Source of the DNA: Xanthomonas sp. DAR 34887
GTDB taxonomy: Bacteria > Pseudomonadota > Gammaproteobacteria > Xanthomonadales > Xanthomonadaceae
NCBI RefSeq assembly: GCF_041245805.1
Contig: NZ_CP162490.1
Span: 2,457,001 to 2,521,000, forward strand
Length of the DNA: 64,000 nt
Direction of reading: 5' to 3'
Every line of letters begins with the position of its first letter. The first letter of the stretch is position 1. A program made the translations under genes and the position numbers. The notes under the pieces were generated by a model, which did not search any database, was not told the origin of the DNA, and saw only the letters and a list, made by a program, of their open reading frames with translations. This document shows positions 36,163 through 45,325 of the stretch, piece after piece.

Positions 36163-37560
36163 ATGCTGCCGCTGGTCGCCCTGGTTGGACGGCCGAATGT
36201 CGGCAAGTCCACGCTGTTCAACGCGCTCACGCGCAGCCGCGACGCGCTGGTCCATGACCAGCCCGGCGTCACCCGCGATCGCCACTACGGGGTGTGCCGG
36301 CTGGAGCCGGAAACCCCGTTCGTGATCGTCGACACCGGCGGCATTTCCGGCGAGGAAGAAGGCCTGGCCGGCGCCACCGCCGACCAGGCGCGCTCCGCTG
36401 CCGGCGAGGCCGACCTTGTGCTGTTCGTGGTCGATGGCCGCGAAGGGTCGTCCTCGCTCGATGACGAGATCCTGGCCTGGCTGCGCAAGCTGGCGCGGCC
36501 CACGCTGCTGCTGATCAACAAGATCGACGGCACCGACGAGGACCAGGTGCGCGCCGAGTTCGCGCGCTACGGCCTGGGCGAGGCCATCACGGTGTCCGCG
36601 GCGCATCGCCACGGCATCGACGACCTGCTCGAGGAAGTGCTGTCGCGCTTGCCGGAAGAGGGCGCCGGCGAGACGCTGGACACCGATCCCAAGCGCATGC
36701 GCATCGCCTTCGTCGGTCGCCCCAACGTCGGCAAGTCGACGCTGGTCAACCGCCTGCTGGGCGAGGAGCGGATGATCGCGTCCGAGGTGCCGGGCACCAC
36801 CCGCGATTCGATCGCGGTCGATCTGCAACGCGACGAACGCCTGTACCGGCTGATCGACACCGCCGGCCTGCGCCGTCGCGGCCGGGTCGAGGAGGCGGTG
36901 GAGAAATTCAGCGTGTTCAAGACGCTGCAGGCGATCGAGCAATGCGAGGTCGCGGTGCTGCTGCTCGACGCCACCGAAGGCGTCACCGACCAGGACGCCA
37001 GCGTGCTCGGCGCGATCCTGGACGCCGGCCGCGCCCTGGTGGTGGCGGTCAACAAGTGGGACGGACTCACCGATTACCAACGCGAACAGGCCGAGGCGCT
37101 GCTGGCGCGCAAGCTCGGCTTCGTGCCGTGGGCCGAAGCGGTGCGGATCTCGGCCAAGCACGGCTCCGGCCTGCGCGAGCTGTTCCGTGCAATCCACAAC
37201 GCGCACGCCTCGGCGATCCGCGAATTCAGCACCAGCGAAGTCAACCAGGCGCTGGAAGTGGCCTACGAGACCAATCCGCCGCCGAGCATCCGCGGCCATG
37301 TCTCCAAGCTGCGCTACGTGCATCCGGGCGGCAGCAATCCACCGACCTTCATCGTCCACGGCACGCGCCTGAAGGTGCTGCCGGAGTCGTACAAGCGTTA
37401 TCTGGAAAACTTCTTCCGCAAGCGCTTCAAGCTGGTCGGCACGCCGGTGCGCTTCATGTTCCGCGAAGGCGCCAACCCGTACGAAGGCAAGAAGAACGTG
37501 CTGACCGAGCGCCAGATCGCCAAGAAGCGGCGCTTGATGAAGCACGTCCGCGGCAAATAG
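36163..37560 (+). CDS. der: Ribosome biogenesis GTPase Der (EngA)
   Basis: 465 residues with two GTPase domains in tandem: LVGRPNVGKSTLFNAL at residue 5 and FVGRPNVGKSTLVNRL near residue 183, with DTGG/DTAGL switch II and NKID/NKWD specificity motifs. A KH-like C-terminal domain follows (about 360-465). Der matures the 50S subunit. AAGGAA precedes the ATG. Confidence 0.98.
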   Translation: MLPLVALVGRPNVGKSTLFNALTRSRDALVHDQPGVTRDRHYGVCRLEPETPFVIVDTGGISGEEEGLAGATADQARSAAGEADLVLFVVDGREGSSSLDDEILAWLRKLARPTLLLINKIDGTDEDQVRAEFARYGLGEAITVSAAHRHGIDDLLEEVLSRLPEEGAGETLDTDPKRMRIAFVGRPNVGKSTLVNRLLGEERMIASEVPGTTRDSIAVDLQRDERLYRLIDTAGLRRRGRVEEAVEKFSVFKTLQAIEQCEVAVLLLDATEGVTDQDASVLGAILDAGRALVVAVNKWDGLTDYQREQAEALLARKLGFVPWAEAVRISAKHGSGLRELFRAIHNAHASAIREFSTSEVNQALEVAYETNPPPSIRGHVSKLRYVHPGGSNPPTFIVHGTRLKVLPESYKRYLENFFRKRFKLVGTPVRFMFREGANPYEGKKNVLTERQIAKKRRLMKHVRGK

Positions 37561-37563
37561 CCG

Positions 37564-38169
37564 ATGGACGCGCGGCGCGAGGTCACGCTGGGCATCCTTG
37601 CCGGCGGCCGCGCGCAACGCCTGGGCGGTTGCGACAAGGCCTGGCTGCAACGCGACGGACAAGCGTTGGTGCAGCGCCTGGCGCAGGCCTTGGCGCCCTC
37701 GGTCGCCGCCGTGCTGGTCAGCGCCAACCGCGACCTGCCGCGCTACGCTGCCGCTGGACTGCACGCGCTGCCCGACCGCATCGCCGCGCCGCCCGGCGCC
37801 GAGCGCTCGCTGGGGCCGATCGCCGGCCTGGATGCGCTGGCCGCGGCCTGCGCCACGCCGTGGCTGCTGACCTTGCCGGTGGACCTGTGCCGGCTTCCGC
37901 CGGCCTTGCTGGACAGGTTGATCGCCGCCAGTGGCGATGGGGATGGCGCCTATGCCGAGGACGGCGACGGCGTGCAGCCGCTGGTGGCACTGTACCGCGT
38001 CGCCGCACTGCGGCCTGCGTTGGCTTCGGCGCTGGATGACGGTCGCTACGCGCCGCGCGCCTTGCAGCAGCAGTTGGCGATGGTCCGCGCACGCGTGCCC
38101 GGGGAGACCTTCGGCAACCTCAACACGCCGCAGGACCTGCGCGCAGCGGGTATCCTGCCGGCGCCATGA
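37564..38169 (+). CDS. mobA: Molybdenum cofactor guanylyltransferase
   Basis: 201 residues. It attaches GMP to molybdopterin to make the guanine dinucleotide cofactor. The nucleotide-binding loop is LGILAGGRAQRLGGCDKAWL, slightly unlike the usual LAGGxSxRMGxDK; GPIAGLDALAAA and TLPVDLCRLP follow. It starts three bases after der and overlaps moeA (ATGA), beginning a molybdenum cofactor operon. Confidence 0.92.
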   Translation: MDARREVTLGILAGGRAQRLGGCDKAWLQRDGQALVQRLAQALAPSVAAVLVSANRDLPRYAAAGLHALPDRIAAPPGAERSLGPIAGLDALAAACATPWLLTLPVDLCRLPPALLDRLIAASGDGDGAYAEDGDGVQPLVALYRVAALRPALASALDDGRYAPRALQQQLAMVRARVPGETFGNLNTPQDLRAAGILPAP

Positions 38170-39383
38170 ACGACTATCCCTCCCGTATCGCCTATTCCGA
38201 CGCGCTGGCCATCGTCGCCGCCGTCGCCCAGTCGCGTCCATTGCCGGCCGAACGCCTGGCGTTGCCGCGCGCCGACGGCCGCATCCTGCTCGAGCCGCTG
38301 GACGCACCGATCGACCTGCCGCCGTTCGCCAACAGCGCGATGGACGGCTTCGCGCTGCGCCATGCGGATCTGCATCCGGATGCGCCGACCATGCTGCGCC
38401 TGGCCGGCGAGCAGTTCGCCGGCGAGGACCTGCGGCAGGCGATCGGCGTTGGCGAATGCCTGCGCATCACCACCGGTGCGCCGCTGCCGGCGGGTGCCGA
38501 TACGGTGGTGATCAAGGAAAACGTCATCGAGCGCGACGGCCAGGTGCAGGTGCCGGCCGCGCCGGCCGCTGGCGCGCACGTGCGTGTGCGCGGCGAGGAC
38601 GTGCGCGCCGGCGAGCGCGTGCTTGAAGCGGGCGTGGCGTTGACGCCGTCGCGGATCGGCCTGGCCGCCGCGCTTGGCGTGGCGCAGCTGGCGGTGGCGG
38701 CGCGACCGACCGTGGCGGTGTTCGCCACTGGCGACGAGCTGGTCGAACCCGGCATGCCGCTCAGGCCTGGGCAGATCTACAACAGCAACCGCGACATGCT
38801 GATGGCGCAGTTGCGCCTGCTCGGCCTGGAGCCGACCGCATGGCCGACGCTGCCGGACGATCCGCAGCGCATCGACAGCATGCTCAGCGATGCGGCCTCC
38901 GCGTTCGACGTGGTGCTGACCTGCGGCGGCGTCTCCGCCGGCGAGAAGGATTACCTGCCGCGGCTGCTGGCCGAGCGCGGCCGCATCCATTTCTGGAAGG
39001 TGCGCATGCGCCCGGGCATGCCGCTGCTGTTCGGCGAGCTGGATCGCGCCCTGTTCCTGGGCCTGCCGGGCAATCCGGTGTCGGTGCTGGCCACGTTCAT
39101 GGCGATCGGGCGGCCGCTGCTGGACGCGCTGCAGCGGCGCGCCGAGCCGCGCCCGCACTGGCGCGCGCGGCTGGCCTCGGGCTGGGACAAGCGCCACGAC
39201 CGCCTGGAATTCCTGCGCGGGCGCATGCGCTGCGACGCGGACGGACAGCTGTGGGTGGAACCGAACCCGGCCGATGGTTCGCACCGTTTGCGCGGCGCCG
39301 CCGACAGCGACGTGCTGCTGCGCCTGGACGAGGGCGCGCGCCGCTTCGATGCCGGCGATGTGGTCGAAGTGTTCGCGTACTGA
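38166..39383 (+). CDS. moeA: Molybdopterin molybdenumtransferase
   Basis: 405 residues. It inserts molybdate into adenylylated molybdopterin. Motifs: PPFANSAMDGFALRHADL near the N-terminus, RITTGAPLPAGADTVVIKEN, VAVFATGDELVEPGMPLRPG, and the MogA-like TCGGVSAGEKDYLP. It overlaps mobA and is followed 62 bp on by the moeB fusion. Confidence 0.96.
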   Translation: MNDYPSRIAYSDALAIVAAVAQSRPLPAERLALPRADGRILLEPLDAPIDLPPFANSAMDGFALRHADLHPDAPTMLRLAGEQFAGEDLRQAIGVGECLRITTGAPLPAGADTVVIKENVIERDGQVQVPAAPAAGAHVRVRGEDVRAGERVLEAGVALTPSRIGLAAALGVAQLAVAARPTVAVFATGDELVEPGMPLRPGQIYNSNRDMLMAQLRLLGLEPTAWPTLPDDPQRIDSMLSDAASAFDVVLTCGGVSAGEKDYLPRLLAERGRIHFWKVRMRPGMPLLFGELDRALFLGLPGNPVSVLATFMAIGRPLLDALQRRAEPRPHWRARLASGWDKRHDRLEFLRGRMRCDADGQLWVEPNPADGSHRLRGAADSDVLLRLDEGARRFDAGDVVEVFAY

Positions 39384-39445
39384 GCCGCGCGCCTGCGCGC
39401 TCCGTGGCTAAGGACGTGCCGCGGGTTTGCGCCGATAATGCACGC

Positions 39446-40585
39446 ATGAGCATTCGAGAACTGACCCCGCAGCAGGCGCGCGAGCGCATCGCCCAGGGCG
39501 CGCGGCTGATCGACGTGCGCGAAGAGCACGAGCGCGCCGCCGGCATGGCCGAAGGCGCGCTCGGCGTGGCCCGCGCGCAGCTGCAGGACGATCCGGCCGC
39601 CCATGTCGGCGCAGCCGATGCCGAGACGATCCTGATCTGCCAGAGCGGCAAGCGCTCGCACGAGGCGGCGCTGTTCCTGCAGCAGGCAGGGTACTCCGCG
39701 GTCGCCTCGGTGCTGGGCGGCACCACGCGCTGGCAGCGCGACGGATTGCCGTTGCAGCGGCCGGCGCTGGCGCCGGAACAGCAGGAGTTCTTCGAGCGCT
39801 ATTCGCGCCACTTGCGTCTGCCCGAAGTCGGCATCGACGGCCAGCGGCGGCTGCAGGCCGCACGCGTGCTGCTGGTCGGTGCCGGCGGGCTGGGATCGCC
39901 GGCGGGCTTCTACCTCGCCGCGGCCGGGGTCGGCCAGCTGCGCATCGCCGACGACGATGTGGTCGATCGCAGCAACCTGCAGCGGCAGATCCTGCATAGC
40001 GAAGCGCGCGTCGGGCAGCCCAAGGTGGCGTCGGCGGCCGCGGCGCTGGCCGCGCTGAATCCGGGGGTGCAGGTCGAGCCGGTGCGCGAACGGGTGACTT
40101 CGGCCAATGTCGAACGCCTGTTGCAGGACGTGGATGTGGTGCTCGACGGTTCGGACAATTTCCCCGCGCGTTATCTGCTCAACGACGCCTGCGTAAAGCT
40201 GGGCAAGCCGCTGGTGTACGGCGCGGTGCAGCGTTTCGAGGGCCAGGTCAGCGTGTTCGATGCCGGTCGCCGGCGCGGACAGGCGCCGTGCTACCGCTGC
40301 CTGTTCCCGGAGCCGCCGCCGCCGGAGTTCGCGCCCAGTTGCGCCGAGGCCGGCGTGCTCGGCGTGCTGCCCGGCATCGTCGGCCTGCTGCAGGCCAATG
40401 AAGTGCTGAAGCTGCTGCTGGAGATCGGCGAGCCGTTGCGCGGCCGCCTGCTGTACTTCGACGCGCTGGCGATGCGCTTCCGCGAAACCCGCCTGTCCGC
40501 CGACCCGCAGTGCCCGGTATGCGCGCCGGGTCTCGCGTTCCCCGGCTATATCGACTACGCGAAGTTCTGCGGCGCGGCGCCTTAG
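39446..40585 (+). CDS. moeB: Rhodanese-MoeB fusion: molybdopterin-synthase adenylyltransferase
   Basis: 379 residues. The N-terminal 105 residues form a rhodanese domain with the active-site loop ICQSGKRSHEAA. The rest is an E1-like adenylyltransferase: RYSRHLRLPEVGIDGQRRLQ, VLLVGAGGLGSPAGFYLAAA, DVVDRSNLQRQIL, the DGSDNFPARYLLND loop, and zinc cysteines CYRC and CPVC. It activates the MoaD C-terminus; the fused rhodanese may supply sulfur for the thiocarboxylate, as in eukaryotic MOCS3, though there the rhodanese is C-terminal. A role in ThiS activation is also possible. Confidence 0.93.
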   Translation: MSIRELTPQQARERIAQGARLIDVREEHERAAGMAEGALGVARAQLQDDPAAHVGAADAETILICQSGKRSHEAALFLQQAGYSAVASVLGGTTRWQRDGLPLQRPALAPEQQEFFERYSRHLRLPEVGIDGQRRLQAARVLLVGAGGLGSPAGFYLAAAGVGQLRIADDDVVDRSNLQRQILHSEARVGQPKVASAAAALAALNPGVQVEPVRERVTSANVERLLQDVDVVLDGSDNFPARYLLNDACVKLGKPLVYGAVQRFEGQVSVFDAGRRRGQAPCYRCLFPEPPPPEFAPSCAEAGVLGVLPGIVGLLQANEVLKLLLEIGEPLRGRLLYFDALAMRFRETRLSADPQCPVCAPGLAFPGYIDYAKFCGAAP

Positions 40586-41098
40586 CCGCCGCCAGGCCTT
40601 AAGCCCCTCTCCCGCCGGGAGAGGGGTTGGGGTGAGGGTCCGGCGCGAAGCGTCTCGCGGAATTGAGTGCACGAGGCTACGCCCGTACCCTCATCCGCCC
40701 CTGCGGGGCACCTTCCCCCGAAAAGGGGGCTATGGTCCCGATGGGAGAAGGGGACAGCCGAGCCCCTCTCCCGTCGGGAGAGGGGTTGGGGTGAGGGTCC
40801 GGCGCGAAGCGTCTCGCGGAATTTGAGTGCACGAGGCTACGCCCGTACCCTCATCCGCCCCTGCGGGGCACCTTCCCCCGAAAAGGGGGCCATGGTCCCA
40901 ATAGGAGAAGGAATAGCCTGCTGGTGCCGGTGGGAGCAGGGGGCATGTCGCGATTGGGAAGCAGCCTTTGCGCTATCCATCGCCTTGATGTCTATCGTCC
41001 AACGGCGCCGCACACATGCGTCACGCCGATCGCCGCGCCGTGTCCCATGCGCACACCGATGCATGGGGCCGCCGCGGCCTTGTGCGTAGAATCGGCGC
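40586..41098. other. 513-bp non-coding region between moeB and kefC
   Basis: It is mostly the tandem repeat at 40603-40918. The remaining 180 bp before the antiporter should hold its promoter; nothing else is recognisable. Confidence 0.6.
40603..40918. repeat. Two tandem 159-bp copies of a Xanthomonas intergenic repeat
   Basis: Copy 1 starts at 40603 and copy 2 at 40762. Each runs CCCCTCTCCC, inverted GGGAGAGGGG, TTGGGGTGAGGGTCCGGCGC, AAGCGTCTCGCGG, GTGCACGAGGCTACGCCCGT, then CCTTCCCCCGAAAAGGGGG. The copies differ at only a few positions (for example one extra T in the centre), so the duplication is recent. Both contain two hairpins. Confidence 0.9.
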
Positions 41099-42949
41099 AT
41101 GACCAGTGCAGCCGACAGCAATGAATTGATCAAGGTGGTGGCCTTGCTTGGTGCCGCGGTGGTGGCGGTGCCGGTGTTCCGCCGCCTGGGCCTGGGCTCG
41201 GTGCTGGGCTATCTGGCCGCGGGCCTGGCGATCGGGCCGTTCGGATTCGGCTGGTTCGCCGATCCGCAGGCGATCCTGCACGTGGCCGAGCTGGGCGTGG
41301 TGATGTTCCTGTTCGTGATCGGGCTGGAGATGCGGCCCTCGCACCTGTGGAGCCTGCGCAAGCAGATCTTCGGCCTGGGCACGGCGCAGATCGTGGTGTG
41401 CGCGACGGTGCTGACCGGGGTCGGGCTGGCGCTGGGGTTGCCGCTGCCGGTGGCCTTCATCGCCGCGTCCGGCTTCGTGCTCACCTCCACCGCGGTGGTG
41501 ATGCAATTGCTCGGCGAGCGCGGCGATATCGCGTTGCCGGCGGGGCAGAAGATCGTCGCGATCCTGTTGTTCGAGGACCTGCTGATCGTGCCGCTGCTGG
41601 CCGTGGTGGCATGGATGGCGCCGGTGCCGGCCGCCGCCGATGCGCCCTCGCGCTGGATCGGCATCGGCATCGGCGCGGCGGCGATCGTCGGCCTGCTGGT
41701 GGCCGGGCGCTGGCTGCTGAACCCGCTGTTCCGGTTGCTGGCCGCGGCCAAGGCGCGTGAGGTGATGACCGCCGCGGCGCTGCTGGTCGTCCTGGGCGCG
41801 GCCTTGCTGATGCAGCTCGGCGGGCTGTCGATGGCGATGGGGGCGTTCCTGGCCGGGGTGCTGCTGTCCGAATCCACCTTCCGCCACCAGATCGAGGCCG
41901 ACATCGAGCCGTTCCGCGGCATCCTGCTTGGGCTGTTCTTCCTCGGCGTGGGCATGGCCCTGAACCTGGCGGTGGTGGCGGCGAACTGGACGCTGATCCT
42001 CAGCGGCGTGCTCGCCTTCATGGCGGCCAAGGCTGCGTGCATCTACCTGGTCGCGCGGCTCACCGGCAGCGGCCATGCGCAGGCGCTGGACCGCGGCGTG
42101 CTGATGGCGCAGGGCGGCGAGTTCGCGTTCGTGCTGTTCGCTGCCGCAAGCGCGGCCGGTGTCATCGACGCGCAGGTCAATGCCAACCTGACCGCGATCG
42201 TGGTGCTGTCGATGGCGCTGACCCCGCTGTTCGTGCTGCTGTACCGGCGCTGGGCGCCGGTGGAGGCGCCGTCGCTGGACGGCGTGGAGGCGGCCGACGG
42301 GCTCACCGGCAGCGTGCTGATCATCGGTTTCGGCCGCTTCGGCCAGGTCGCCAGCCAGTCGTTGCTGGCGCGCGACGTGGACGTGACCATCATCGACAAC
42401 GACATCGAGATGATCCAGAGCGCGGCCGAGTTCGGCTTCAAGATCTACTATGGCGACGGCACCCGGCTGGACGTGCTGCACGCCTCCGGCGCGCACAGCG
42501 TGCGCGCCATCGCGGTGTGCATCGACAACCGCGAGGCGGCCAACCGCATCGTCGAACTGGCCACACAGGAGTTCCCGCACGCCAAGTTGTTGGTGCGTTC
42601 CTACGACCGCGAGCATGCGTTGAAGCTGATCGCCGCTGGCGTGGACTATCAGATCCGCGAGACCTTCGAATCGGCGGTGGAGTTCGGCCAGGCCGCGCTG
42701 ATCGAACTGGGCATGGCCGAGGACGAGGCCGCGAGCATCGCCCGCGAGATCCGCCGTCGCGACGCCGAGCGCCTGGAGCTGGAAGTCGCCGCCGGCGACG
42801 TGCGCGCGGGCAGAAACCTGATGTACGGAAACGCGGTCCCGACCGTGCCCAAGCCGACCCCGTTCACCACGCCGCGGCGCGAGAGCCGCACGCTCAATCC
42901 GGAAGCGGTGCCGGCGGCGGAAGCGGCGGACGAGCGTCGTAACGACTAG
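41099..42949 (+). CDS. CPA2-family monovalent cation/proton antiporter (KefC-type)
   Basis: 616 residues. About twelve transmembrane helices (to residue 390) form a Na_H_Exchanger domain with FEDLLIVPLLAVVAW and GGEFAFVLFAAAS. A TrkA-N/RCK domain follows (from about 403, SVLIIGFGRFGQVASQSLLA; NAD-binding glycines visible). The tail from about 540 is charged and unstructured. KefB/KefC proteins release K+ when glutathione adducts form. No KefF/KefG ancillary gene is adjacent, so gating control is unknown. Confidence 0.92.
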   Translation: MTSAADSNELIKVVALLGAAVVAVPVFRRLGLGSVLGYLAAGLAIGPFGFGWFADPQAILHVAELGVVMFLFVIGLEMRPSHLWSLRKQIFGLGTAQIVVCATVLTGVGLALGLPLPVAFIAASGFVLTSTAVVMQLLGERGDIALPAGQKIVAILLFEDLLIVPLLAVVAWMAPVPAAADAPSRWIGIGIGAAAIVGLLVAGRWLLNPLFRLLAAAKAREVMTAAALLVVLGAALLMQLGGLSMAMGAFLAGVLLSESTFRHQIEADIEPFRGILLGLFFLGVGMALNLAVVAANWTLILSGVLAFMAAKAACIYLVARLTGSGHAQALDRGVLMAQGGEFAFVLFAAASAAGVIDAQVNANLTAIVVLSMALTPLFVLLYRRWAPVEAPSLDGVEAADGLTGSVLIIGFGRFGQVASQSLLARDVDVTIIDNDIEMIQSAAEFGFKIYYGDGTRLDVLHASGAHSVRAIAVCIDNREAANRIVELATQEFPHAKLLVRSYDREHALKLIAAGVDYQIRETFESAVEFGQAALIELGMAEDEAASIAREIRRRDAERLELEVAAGDVRAGRNLMYGNAVPTVPKPTPFTTPRRESRTLNPEAVPAAEAADERRND

Positions 42950-42961
42950 GGCGCCTTAGGT

Positions 42962-43033
42962 CTGTAGGAGCGGCGTCAGCCGCGACCTGGCGTCACCGGA
43001 AACGTTCTGTCGCGGCTGAAGCCGCTCCTACAG
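42962..43033. repeat. REP-type palindrome pair (GTAGGAGCGGC family)
   Basis: Arms at 42962-42986 (CTGTAGGAGCGGCGTCAGCC, and on) and 43009-43033 are complementary over 25 bases with one mismatch; the spacer is 22 bases. It lies between the convergent antiporter and hydrolase genes and could also act as a transcription end. Confidence 0.9.
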
Positions 43034-43056
43034 GGTCTACGGATGGCGAGCGCGTT

Positions 43057-43830
43057 TCAGCGCAAAAACACCTGCAATGCCTGCGCATAGCGCGGGTCTG
43101 CGCTGATGTCGTCGTGCCCGGCGCGCGGTATCGCGACCACGGTGGGCGTTTGCGCCAGGGAATCGAGCAGCCGCTGCGTGCTCGATGCCGGCACCACCTG
43201 GTCGCGGCCGGCGCGCAGCACCAGCAACGGCCCGCGGTAGGCGCGCAGCGCGCTGGCCGAGTCGTAGCGGTCGCGCAGCAACCAGCGCACCGGCGCCCAT
43301 GGATAATGCGCCTGGGCGGCCGAGGCCAGGCTGTCGAACGGGGTCACCAACACCAGGCGCGCCAGCGGCCGCCGTGCCGCCACCTGGCTGGCCACGCCGC
43401 TGCCCAGGCTGCGCCCGAGCACCGCGATCTCGGCGTTCGGCTGCGCGGCGCGCACATGGTCGTACAGCGCCAGCGCATCGCCGACCAGCGCCGCTTCGCT
43501 GGGTGTGCCGTCGCTGGCGCCGTAGCCGCGGTAGGCCAGCAGGTACACGCTGTAATCGGGCAGCAGCGGCGCCAGCTGCGCGCGCGCCTGGCGCAGATCC
43601 TCGGCGTTGCCGCCGAAGTACAGCAACACCTTGTCGCGGCCGGGATTGACCTGCCAGCCGCGCAGGCGCAACGCCGGGCTGCGCTGCAGGGTGAAATCGG
43701 TCTGCGCCGCCGCCACGCGTGTGGCTTGCGGGAAATACAGCAGCTCGCGCTGGCCCAGGTAGAGCAGGGCGCAGACCACCAGGTAGGCGGCGACCGCGAT
43801 CGCCGCGACGATGCCCAGGTACCGCAGCAT
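43057..43830 (-). CDS. Membrane-anchored alpha/beta hydrolase (BEM46-like)
   Basis: 257 residues. An N-terminal hydrophobic anchor (YLGIVAAIAVAAYLVVCALL) precedes an alpha/beta hydrolase: oxyanion region LLYFGGNAED, YLLAYRGYGASDGTPSE, nucleophile elbow VLGRSLGSGVASQ, acid Asp in LRAGRDQVVP and the His in PRAGHDDIS. This matches YfhR/BEM46-type proteins. The substrate is unknown. Its ATG directly abuts the stop of the DUF1244 gene upstream. Confidence 0.88.
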   Translation of the reverse strand: MLRYLGIVAAIAVAAYLVVCALLYLGQRELLYFPQATRVAAAQTDFTLQRSPALRLRGWQVNPGRDKVLLYFGGNAEDLRQARAQLAPLLPDYSVYLLAYRGYGASDGTPSEAALVGDALALYDHVRAAQPNAEIAVLGRSLGSGVASQVAARRPLARLVLVTPFDSLASAAQAHYPWAPVRWLLRDRYDSASALRAYRGPLLVLRAGRDQVVPASSTQRLLDSLAQTPTVVAIPRAGHDDISADPRYAQALQVFLR

Positions 43831-44127
43831 CTAGCCGTGCCGGCGTTGCGCGTCGGCGAAGGCCGCCAGTTGTTCCGGCGTGGCCTCGGCCTGGAACTGC
43901 GCCTTCCAGTCGGCGAACGGCATGCCGTAGACGCGTTCGCGCGCCTGCTCCTTGCTCAGCGTTTCGCCTTCGGCGGCGGCGGCCTCGCGGTACCAGTCGG
44001 CCAGGCAGTTGCGGCAGAAGCCGGCCAGGATCATCAGGTCGATGTTCTGCACGTCGCTGCGGTCCTGGTTGAGGTGCTGCAGCAGCCGCCGGAACGCGGC
44101 GGCCTCGATGCGGGTGGTGTCGGTCAT
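43831..44127 (-). CDS. DUF1244 domain protein
   Basis: 98 residues, the full family length. The signature is SDVQNIDLMILAGFCRNCLADWY, with two cysteines spaced CRNC that could bind a metal; the C-terminal half (ERVYGMPFADWKAQFQAEAT) is also typical. No function is established. It is divergent from folD across 51 bp and forms an operon with the hydrolase. Confidence 0.88.
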   Translation of the reverse strand: MTDTTRIEAAAFRRLLQHLNQDRSDVQNIDLMILAGFCRNCLADWYREAAAAEGETLSKEQARERVYGMPFADWKAQFQAEATPEQLAAFADAQRRHG

Positions 44128-44178
44128 GGCGGAATCGGGGACAATAGGGGTCCCCAGACTCTACACCCGCTCGCCTCG

Positions 44179-45090
44179 ATGACCGATTCCGCGCCCGTCT
44201 CCCCCGTTCCGGCCCGCATCCTCGACGGGCGGCGCATCGCCGACGAACTGCTCGACCAGCTCAAGCTGCGGGTCGATGCGCGGCTGGCGGCCGGGCAGCC
44301 GCGGCCGGGCCTGGCGGTGGTGCTGGTCGGCGGCGATCCGGCGTCCACGGTGTACGTGCGCAACAAGCGCCGCGCGGCGGAAAAGGTCGGTATCGAGGCG
44401 TTCGACCACGATCTTCCGGCCGGTACCGGCGAAGCCGAACTGCTGGCGCTGATCGACCGCCTCAACGCCGATCCCAAGGTGCACGGCATCCTGGTGCAGC
44501 TGCCGCTGCCGGGCATTCCCGACGCCAGCCGGCTGATCCACCGCATCGACCCGCGCAAGGACGTGGACGGTTTCCATCCGGAGAACGTCGGCCACCTGGC
44601 GCTGCGCGAATTCGGCCTGCGCCCATGCACCCCGCGCGGCATCGTCACCCTGCTCGGACACACGGACCAGCCGGTGCGCGGCCGCAACGCCACCATCGTC
44701 GGGGTCAGCAACCATGTCGGCCGGCCGATGGCGCTGGAACTGCTGATCGCCGGCTGCACGGTCAGCTGCTGCCACAAGTTCACTCCGGCCGACGTGCTGC
44801 AGGCGCGGGTGCGCGACGCCGACATCCTGGTGGTGGCGGTGGGCCGCCCCGGCCTGATCCCCGGCGAGTGGGTCAAGCCCGGTGCGGTGGTGATCGACGT
44901 GGGCATCAACCGCCTCGACGACGGCCGCCTGGTCGGCGACGTCGGCTTCGACGCGGCCGCGCAGCGCGCCAGCTGGATCACCCCGGTCCCGGGCGGGGTC
45001 GGGCCGATGACCGTGGCCACGCTGATGCAGAACACCATTGAGGCCGCTGAGGCGGCCGGCGTTCGGGATGCGGGATTCGGGATTCGTTAA
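44179..45090 (+). CDS. folD: Bifunctional methylenetetrahydrofolate dehydrogenase/cyclohydrolase
   Basis: 303 residues. It interconverts 5,10-methylene- and 10-formyl-tetrahydrofolate. Motifs: VVLVGGDPASTVYVRNKRRA (catalytic Tyr and Lys), HGILVQLPLPGIPDASRLI, DVDGFHPENVG, VGVSNHVGRPMALELL and WITPVPGGVGPMTVATLM. The last nine residues (VRDAGFGIR) are coded by GGGATGCGGGATTCGGGATT, the start of a GGGATTC repeat element, which also supplies the stop codon. They are not part of the normal fold. Confidence 0.96.
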   Translation: MTDSAPVSPVPARILDGRRIADELLDQLKLRVDARLAAGQPRPGLAVVLVGGDPASTVYVRNKRRAAEKVGIEAFDHDLPAGTGEAELLALIDRLNADPKVHGILVQLPLPGIPDASRLIHRIDPRKDVDGFHPENVGHLALREFGLRPCTPRGIVTLLGHTDQPVRGRNATIVGVSNHVGRPMALELLIAGCTVSCCHKFTPADVLQARVRDADILVVAVGRPGLIPGEWVKPGAVVIDVGINRLDDGRLVGDVGFDAAAQRASWITPVPGGVGPMTVATLMQNTIEAAEAAGVRDAGFGIR

Positions 45091-45288
45091 AGGCAGTGGC
45101 CGGGATTCGGGAGTCGGGATTGGGGAATTCGTTAAAGGCAACAGGAAAAGCGCATGCACGGCCTATCCGGGTTGCATCCGGGATCGGCCGGCAATCGGCA
45201 TCCTGACAAACAGGCAAACGGCAGGCCGGTGCAAGGCTTCGCCGTTGCGAATCCCCAATCCCGAATCCCCAATCCCGGCCCCAAATGC
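45063..45288. repeat. GGGATTC palindromic element, copy 2 (folD-guaB)
   Basis: Left arms at 45063-45092 and 45102-45130 (GGGATTCGGGA units, each followed by CGTTAAAGGCA) and a right arm at about 45243-45288 (GTTGCGAATCCCCAATCCCG, and on). The element overlaps the 3' end of folD and fills most of the gap to guaB. Confidence 0.85.
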
Positions 45289-45325
45289 GTTAAAATGCCG
45301 CGCTTCCCCACATTCGGGTCCGCCG

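Noticed and set aside
34681..38307. A 1208-codon open frame antisense to bamB-der-mobA
   Set aside because: It spans several real genes on the other strand and has the His/Gln/Arg-rich composition of a shadow frame.
45063..45288. Tandem GGGATTC units considered as a CRISPR array
   Set aside because: Units are about 7 bases, have no equal-length spacers, and are arranged as inverted arms; no cas genes.
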